A stretch of DNA of 64,000 bases, taken from assembly GCA_028554755.1 (NCBI GenBank), contig JAPTOF010000002.1:7613001-7677000 (forward strand). The letters are read 5' to 3'. Position numbers and translations under genes: made by a program. This document shows, one piece after another, positions 58,531 through 64,000 of this stretch. Positions within the stretch are counted from its first letter, which is position 1; each line of letters begins with the position of its first letter. The notes below the pieces were generated by a model. The model saw only the letters and a list, made by a program, of their open reading frames with translations, searched no databases and was not told the DNA's origin. This DNA comes from Cordia subcordata (taxonomy: Eukaryota; Streptophyta; Magnoliopsida; Boraginales; Cordiaceae).

Positions 58531-59037
58531 TTAGTTAACAGTCACAGTGCCAACCATGCCAGCTCCCTGGTGGGGTGAACAGTAGAATTTGTACGTCCCT
58601 TTCTCAGTCAAGGTCACTGAGTAAGTCTCACCAGCTCCATTGAGGAGTTCTTCCTCACTCATGGAGATCTTCGAAACATCGACACCGGATGGGACCTCGT
58701 CCTCATCGAACACGACGTTGTGTGGGAATCCAGCATTGTTCTTGAACACAATCTTCTCCCCAGAAGCCACAGAGAAGTTCCCTGGAACAAAAGCTAGTCC
58801 ACCATCATCCGCACCGAGCAAGACTTCGATTGCCATAGCATTGCTTGCAAGCATTGCACTTGCTGCAGTGGCAACAACTGCAGCACCTACATGCTGCTTC
58901 AAGGAAGCCTTGACTGACATTTTCGGGGCAGCAGCAACCTTGACTGTGGTGCTGACTTTAGCGGGTGATGATGAACCAGCCTTGAGGCCAGTGAATGATG
59001 GGATGGACACTGCAGCTGGAGAGGTGACTGTGGCCAT
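58531..59037 (-). CDS. PETE: Plastocyanin precursor, chloroplast thylakoid lumen
   Basis: An intronless 168-aa frame. Residues 1-69 form a bipartite transit peptide: a Ser/Thr/Lys-rich stromal part, then a hydrophobic Ala-rich thylakoid signal ending SNAMA. The 99-residue mature protein starts [11 protein letters not shown]. It carries electrons from cytochrome b6f to photosystem I through one type-1 copper. All four copper ligands are present in mature numbering: His37 (GFPHN), Cys84 (FYCSPH), His87 and Met92. The acidic patch at 42-45 (DEDE), 59-61 (EEE) and Tyr83, used to dock cytochrome f and PSI, is intact. An in-frame ATG at 59169 would add 44 residues but lies upstream of the likely TATA box, so 59037 is the start. 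The gene order matches PETE1 (At1g76100) near At1g76050. Confidence 0.97.
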   Translation of the reverse strand: MATVTSPAAVSIPSFTGLKAGSSSPAKVSTTVKVAAAPKMSVKASLKQHVGAAVVATAASAMLASNAMAIEVLLGADDGGLAFVPGNFSVASGEKIVFKNNAGFPHNVVFDEDEVPSGVDVSKISMSEEELLNGAGETYSVTLTEKGTYKFYCSPHQGAGMVGTVTVN

Positions 59038-59130
59038 TTTTTTGGTTGAGTGTTTTTTTGTTAACTCTGCTAAGGTTTTCAAGTGTTGTTGTAGATGGAT
59101 TTCAAGCAGAAAAAGAGAAGGGCAATGGAG

Positions 59131-59138
59131 TTTTATAT
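59131..59138 (-). promoter_or_regulatory. PETE: TATA-like box of plastocyanin
   Basis: ACATATAAAA on the minus strand, about 95 bp upstream of the start codon. This leaves a leader of about 65 nt that is A/C-rich near the ATG. Prediction from position and sequence only. Confidence 0.5.
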
Positions 59139-59139
59139 G

Positions 59140-62100
59140 TCCAAGAGGGTTGATTTCTGAGGCTTGCATTTGTGTGGTTTGTATTTGTGGAGAGGTCTTG
59201 ATTTGGATAGTGCATGGCTATCAAGATGGGTGGTAGAGAGATGGTGTTATCTGCTGTGGATTTATCCTATTGTTTGGCTTGGATAATAGCTAATGCTCTG
59301 AAGAAACGGAAATTTTATGAGGTGGAAAACTATCGAGAAGTAGAAAGCCCAAATAATATTCGGGATAAGTTGTACCCGTGAATGTGCTAGTAATAACAGA
59401 TGAGATCGAATACGACTTATGATTTTGGTCTAATCTCAACCCAGCATTAAATGAGTGACTTAGTGCTCAATATACAAGAGGTGTTGTACACTTAAAGTTT
59501 GTTAGTTAACGATCGAACTCTGCTGCCTATTAAATTTTTCTTGTCGCACAAAAAAAAAGAACAAAGAGAAGGAGAAGACAATGCTCACCCCAGATATTCT
59601 TTGCAGGACCACTGCTCATCAAATCACAAATATATGCAATCTTAGAAATAGAGACTGCATCGCTTCAAGCATGGAGCCTCAAAATGTTTCATCAAGTAAT
59701 TTTAGTTCGTGAAATTATTTAACTTCCTGTAATGTTGTTATCAGATTTATCGAGCCTTTATTTAATCCCGTTGATAAAATATCTTAGATTCAACTTTATA
59801 ACAAGTCTAAACTATGACACGTATCATCCTCCTAGCTCATTTTCAACCACATATGTGTAACCAGGTCCACCTCCTATTATGATGAGTGTATCAAGACCAT
59901 TACCAAAAATGGTGGCCAACAGCGGAGCATACACATAGCTGAACTTTTCTCGCGGGCAATTTTGGTTCACAAGCCTTTTTACGACTAGAAAAAGAGGAAA
60001 GCCGTGAAAGAAATCATTGGGCCTCCATAGCATGTATATGAGGGGGCTAAATAGCCACTTGGATAAAGGGGAGGGGGTGTTTGGGTCAACATCTGGGTTC
60101 GAGACTCTTTGTTTGTCACGGAAGTTCTAGTTCGGACTAAACTGGTACATGCATTGGAACATGCGTCTATATTCACGAATTTATTATAGGTATTCGGGTC
60201 TCATCCAACTAGATATTTTTTATGGTCGAACTCCATCAATTATTTTAGTACTCTTGAAAGGGAAAAAAAAAAAAAAAAACAAAAGGAGCACTAGAGAAAA
60301 ATAAGAACAAGAAAAAGGCGACACTAACCTGCGAGCAAAGCCTTCAGAGCTTTGGTCATGACAATGAACAAACCAAGCAAAACCCTTATTGTTTTTCCTT
60401 TTCTTTTCGTCTGAAATGAAGCATACTAGATGTACAAAAGAAGCTACTTATCGATCATTTAAGGAGACGTTTCACCCTCTTGCATCGCTCTTGTACAATA
60501 ATAGGACGAGCACCCTTAAAACTTGTTCCTACTTATTTGTGGAAGACCTTTATCTCACAACGTGTGGGTTCCTACCCTATGTTCTTCTGGTTGTACTACT
60601 CTTGTACTATCATTCGTACTTACATTGCTAGTGAGTGTACAGATCTTCATACATGCTAAAAAAGAAGATTTTAAACCGCAGTAAATTTCAGAAAACGCTT
60701 GCCATCAAGTTAAAAATGGAATGTCGATATGTGAATGTCTTGGTCCGACTGGGGTCTTTGGTGCCCCTTGTTTTTGTAAATTTTGACTGTCAATGAAAAT
60801 TCTCACCTTTGTAACACAAAACAGTTCACCAACATGCCCTAACCCGATTGACCAAACCAAAGCAAACTAAGTTTTATCCCACTAGGTGAGGTCGGCAAGC
60901 CGAAGTTTGACCAACGCAGACAACGACGAAACAGATACCAAACTTATGTGAACCAGTGAGCACCATTTTCTTTTTCATAACACTAAGAAAACAAATGTCT
61001 CATGGCAAACCTGCCTCCTGATTATGGAAGAGGAGAAATGGGATGGTTCAGTTAGAAAGAGGCAGTTATGACAACTGATGGTAAGAAGACAGGACTGCAA
61101 ACTTAACCATCAAGAAGCTATGGAGATATAGATGGTACATTTATATTAACATTTATATGAATGTACAAGTGCCACGTCAGAGATGTGAAGGGAAATAAAA
61201 GGGATGGTAGAACAAGAGAAAGGAATACTTGAAAAGGTTTAGTGACTAAACCATAAAATCCTATTTTTCTTGATTTAAGCATAAATTAAACAAGTAAAAA
61301 CTTCTCAGTCGTTTGCCCGAGATCCTTTACTTCTGCCTAACTCAACGGGGCTATGCTCCAGAAAGTAACAACTACATCGTTTCTGCAGCTCCTTATCCAC
61401 CAGAAGAAAACAGAAGGAAGCTATTCTTTCCTCCATTCCTTCATTTTTTTTCCCCTTGGACACAACGGAAACCCAATTGGCAAAGCTCAATCACCAATTG
61501 GTAAACTCCGGGTGGAAGGACCGACCCTACAACCCAACCACCGGATAAGTTAGAGCATTCAACCCAAAGCAAGAGCCTGATTGGAATTGGTTCCTGAACC
61601 GCATCCAACCCCAACTCTCTTCTCCATTCCAAACATAGCAACAATTCCTCCTATCCTTCCTCATGACAAACATGCCATGCTAAATGATAGAAGGTGAAGT
61701 AAACATATAATATTTAGCAAGGCCACTGTTAAACCACCTATATTTTGCAAAAACTTGACTTGAACATGTCCATTATGCCATTCAATTTTATCAAAACCTT
61801 CACGAAGCAATTTATAAAGAAAACACATATTGACATCGGATTCTCTTCTAAGATGAGGGAAATAAAACATGAATAATGCCGCATAAATATGACGAACTAC
61901 TAAACTTCTAGACGAAAACGGCACACCAGAGTACCCTGTACATTCAACTAAAGCATAATGTAGACAACGTTAGCACAATGTTAGCAGATTAGTAATTAAA
62001 TCCCACATAAAATTATCACAAGAACTGAGGGTTTTATGAACACAACAAATCTGTTTCATGCCACACAAAGGAGCAATTGATTGACAACCTTATGTGAAAG

Positions 62101-62293
62101 CCTGTCCCAGATAATGAGAATCCAACAAGCTCAGAACAGCTAGAGATGTACTAAATGCAATATATACTGTTCTATACATGCAACTCTAATATTTATTAAA
62201 GGTTAAATTACAGTAGTAAATATATTTACAAGCACATCAGCTCCCTGATAGAATGTACATGTCACATATCTCATTCTTTGCTTAATTTTCACC
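59140..62293. other. Intergenic DNA between plastocyanin and the DNL zinc-finger gene
   Basis: No gene is supported. It includes the plastocyanin promoter (I-box-like GGATAA strings near 59265-59285) and, at the right end, the 3' UTR of the zinc-finger gene. An exon-like island on the minus strand near 60323-60362 reads MTKALKALLAG and meets a GTTAGT donor, but no partner exon was found. Small frames at 59824-60176 and 61305-61644 show no domain. Confidence 0.5.
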
Positions 62294-63910
62294 TTATAAA
62301 ATGGGGAAAACATCATCATTCTCGTTGTTGTCATCTTCCACATCGAAATACTTGAAACTGACATCCCCACCCTGATCTGGATTCGGGTTGAAGCTCGAAT
62401 TTACATAGCACTCCATACCGTGAAACAGGTTCAGATTGTCCACCAACTTATGATATATATTGCACCCGCAACACTACATACACAAATTTACGAACAATAA
62501 TCAGAATACACTAATTTGTCTAACTACAGGCAATATATACCTATCATTAGTTCTCTTTGGTCTTTTAAGGCATTGCACATGATGTTTGATGGCACGGAGT
62601 AAATATAAATTTCAGCACTAACAAGATAAACAGCTTTGGGGATATCATCTTTTCAGATGCACACCTGGACAAAGACTGTGCCATCAGTGTAAGCATGGGG
62701 ATTGATGGCACGAGTAGTGCGCTGGCCGCATACATTGCACGTGAATGCCACACGCATACGACGACGTGGAGATTTGGTGAAGAGAGACCATGGGAAGGTG
62801 GAGACCTGCTCCATACCAGATTCTGAATCTGATCCTGCTGGAACCGATGGACCTTCCATACCCGACCCAGTAGTCCACCCTCTTACATTTGCAGCACTCA
62901 ATACCAGCCCCATCGCTGCATCCTAAAAATCATAGTGATATAGAAACCCCAGTAAGACACAAAGTTAAAAATTTCCCCAAAATAATCGAGTTTTGGACAA
63001 GTAATTAACTAATTCCTATAAATTTATCACCTCGTGTGACAAAACCAAATGAAACATAAATTAAAGAATTCACCGATACCATTAGAAATTTAAAAAAATG
63101 GAGTCTTGAAGAAAAACCACAAAACTCCCAAAATGAAAAATAAATCGACTTTGTCTAACAAAAACCGCAAAACAACCAAAATGAAAAATAAAACTAAAAT
63201 ATCCCCAGATGAAAAATATTTTTACTAAGGTAAATCACATCCTCAGCTGAAATCTTAAGCTGTTGGAGCATGAATTTACTTTGTTTATTGATTTATTATT
63301 TCCAACACGCCCCTTCACGTGCAAACGAATTACCTCTTATTTAACAACACACGCGATCACATATTTATTCTTTCTCCTAAGGCATTGCATAACATCAAAC
63401 TTATGTTCTCTTTATGTAGCTGACCAAAAAATAGAAAAGAAGAGAAAAGGAAAAATCCAACTGAAATTTCGGTTAACCTAATACCTTTTTCAAAATTCCA
63501 GCTCAGAAACGAGAATTTATTCTAATTACTTATAATCATCGGCTAATTACATAAGTAAAAATTAAATAAATAAATAAATTACCTTGGAGAGAGTATGGTT
63601 TCTGTGAATAGGGAGAGGAACAATGGAGGCGTTGTCATTAGCATCAGGTCGGAGGTCAGATTCATTACCGTTATCTGCCAAAAAAAAAAAAACCAAAAAA
63701 AAAAGTGAGAAAACTCTTGGGTGAGATTTACAATTAATTAAGAATTGAAGGGGCAAAACTGGAAATTACTAAAAAATAGGGAGTTGATTGCTTACCTTTG
63801 GGAGGAATGGAGAAGCGAAGGAATTTACGAGAAGGATCTTTTGGTAATTTACTATTCGGTGAGAAGATTGGGAGAGATGAAGAAGACGAAGAGCTCATGA
63901 GCGCTTCCAT
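62294..63910 (-). CDS. DNL/Zim17-type zinc-finger protein, plastid type (4 exons)
   Basis: Exons in transcript order: 63796-63910, 63583-63674, 62665-62922 and 62294-62473. All are GT-AG; 214 aa. The Ser-rich N-terminus (MEALMSSSSSSSLP) looks like a plastid transit peptide. The zinc site is formed by Cys131 and Cys134 (CNVCGQRTTRAINPHAY) and by Cys156 and Cys159 (CCGC, start of exon 4). DNL follows at residues 167-169 in HKLVDNLNLF, the motif that names the family. The C-terminus is very acidic (VEDDNNENDDV). In mitochondria and plastids, Zim17/HEP proteins keep Hsp70 soluble and assist import and folding; plant chloroplast members include At5g27280-like proteins. The paralogue assignment is uncertain. 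Confidence 0.93.
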
Positions 63911-63985
63911 ATTTTTGCGTTTTGAATAAGCAGCTTCTCGTGGATTAGATGAAGAGGAATCTTTGTAGTGTGTGTCGTGTGTGTG

Positions 63986-63994
63986 CTTATATAG
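63986..63994 (-). promoter_or_regulatory. TATA box of the DNL zinc-finger gene
   Basis: CTATATAAG on the minus strand about 76 bp upstream of the ATG at 63910, followed by an AC/GT-rich and pyrimidine-containing leader. The position fits a short 5' UTR. Confidence 0.55.
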
Positions 63995-64000
63995 TTTAGA

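Noticed and set aside
59038..59169. N-terminal extension of plastocyanin from an upstream in-frame ATG
   Set aside because: The extra 44 residues do not resemble a transit peptide, and a TATA-like box lies inside this stretch. The start at 59037 gives the normal 168-aa precursor.
58640..59236. 198-aa plus-strand ORF over plastocyanin
   Set aside because: Antisense shadow of the plastocyanin frame, with Ser/Ala-rich composition derived from it.
60090..60115. tRNA B-box-like GGGTTCGAGACTC
   Set aside because: No A box, acceptor stem or cloverleaf partner found nearby.
62653..62913. Separate 86-aa gene starting MGLVLSAAN
   Set aside because: It is exon 3 of the DNL zinc-finger gene read past its donor site into the intron.

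Overview
This window is nuclear DNA of a flowering plant, most likely a eudicot. The genes have many short exons joined at GT-AG sites, the spacers are AT-rich, and there are LTR retrotransposons, a plant L1-type LINE, SINE- and MITE-like repeats and a chloroplast plastocyanin precursor. I cannot name the species. From memory, the gene order matches Arabidopsis chromosome 1 around At1g76040-At1g76100: a calcium-dependent protein kinase, a pseudouridine synthase, an LYR-motif protein, an At1g76070-like protein and plastocyanin. CDSP32 (At1g76080) and SMT3 (At1g76090) are not seen here. A transporter and a DNL-type zinc-finger gene are present as well.

Layout. 1-76: end of a CDPK gene. 1864-4960: chloroplast-type RluA-family RNA pseudouridine synthase, seven exons, plus strand. 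7958-8434: LYR-motif protein, minus strand. 8.5-20.4 kb: long AT-rich spacer with MITE-like elements, simple repeats, a tandem cassette and one orphan ORF. 20467-21045: At1g76070-like gene broken by one in-frame TAG. 21.5-47 kb: a nest of retroelements. 47650-57589: 14-exon major facilitator superfamily gene whose first intron is 4 kb. 58531-59037: intronless plastocyanin gene, minus strand. 62294-63910: four-exon DNL/Zim17-type zinc-finger gene, minus strand.

The retroelement nest can be partly untangled. An old minus-strand Ty1/copia element (copia-1, 21492-31203) has similar LTRs at both ends, an ATAC(A/G) target duplication, and a LINE (24593-29785) inside it. Its 5' part, its flanking DNA and the start of the transporter gene were then duplicated in tandem: unit 1 is 29951-35538 and unit 2 is 35547-49406. 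Unit 2 still holds a second copia element (36906-42147, GTAAG target duplications) and transporter exon 1. Unit 1 has lost both through two deletions with short junction homologies.

The intact genes are ordinary housekeeping and photosynthetic genes: two or three plastid-targeted proteins, a probable mitochondrial LYR protein and a membrane transporter. They do not form one pathway. I see no novel defence or biosynthetic system. The most interesting signals are the tandem duplication that copied and then lost the transporter's first exon, the nonsense codon in the At1g76070-like gene, a near-perfect 31-bp hairpin between two convergent genes, and a duplicated SINE.
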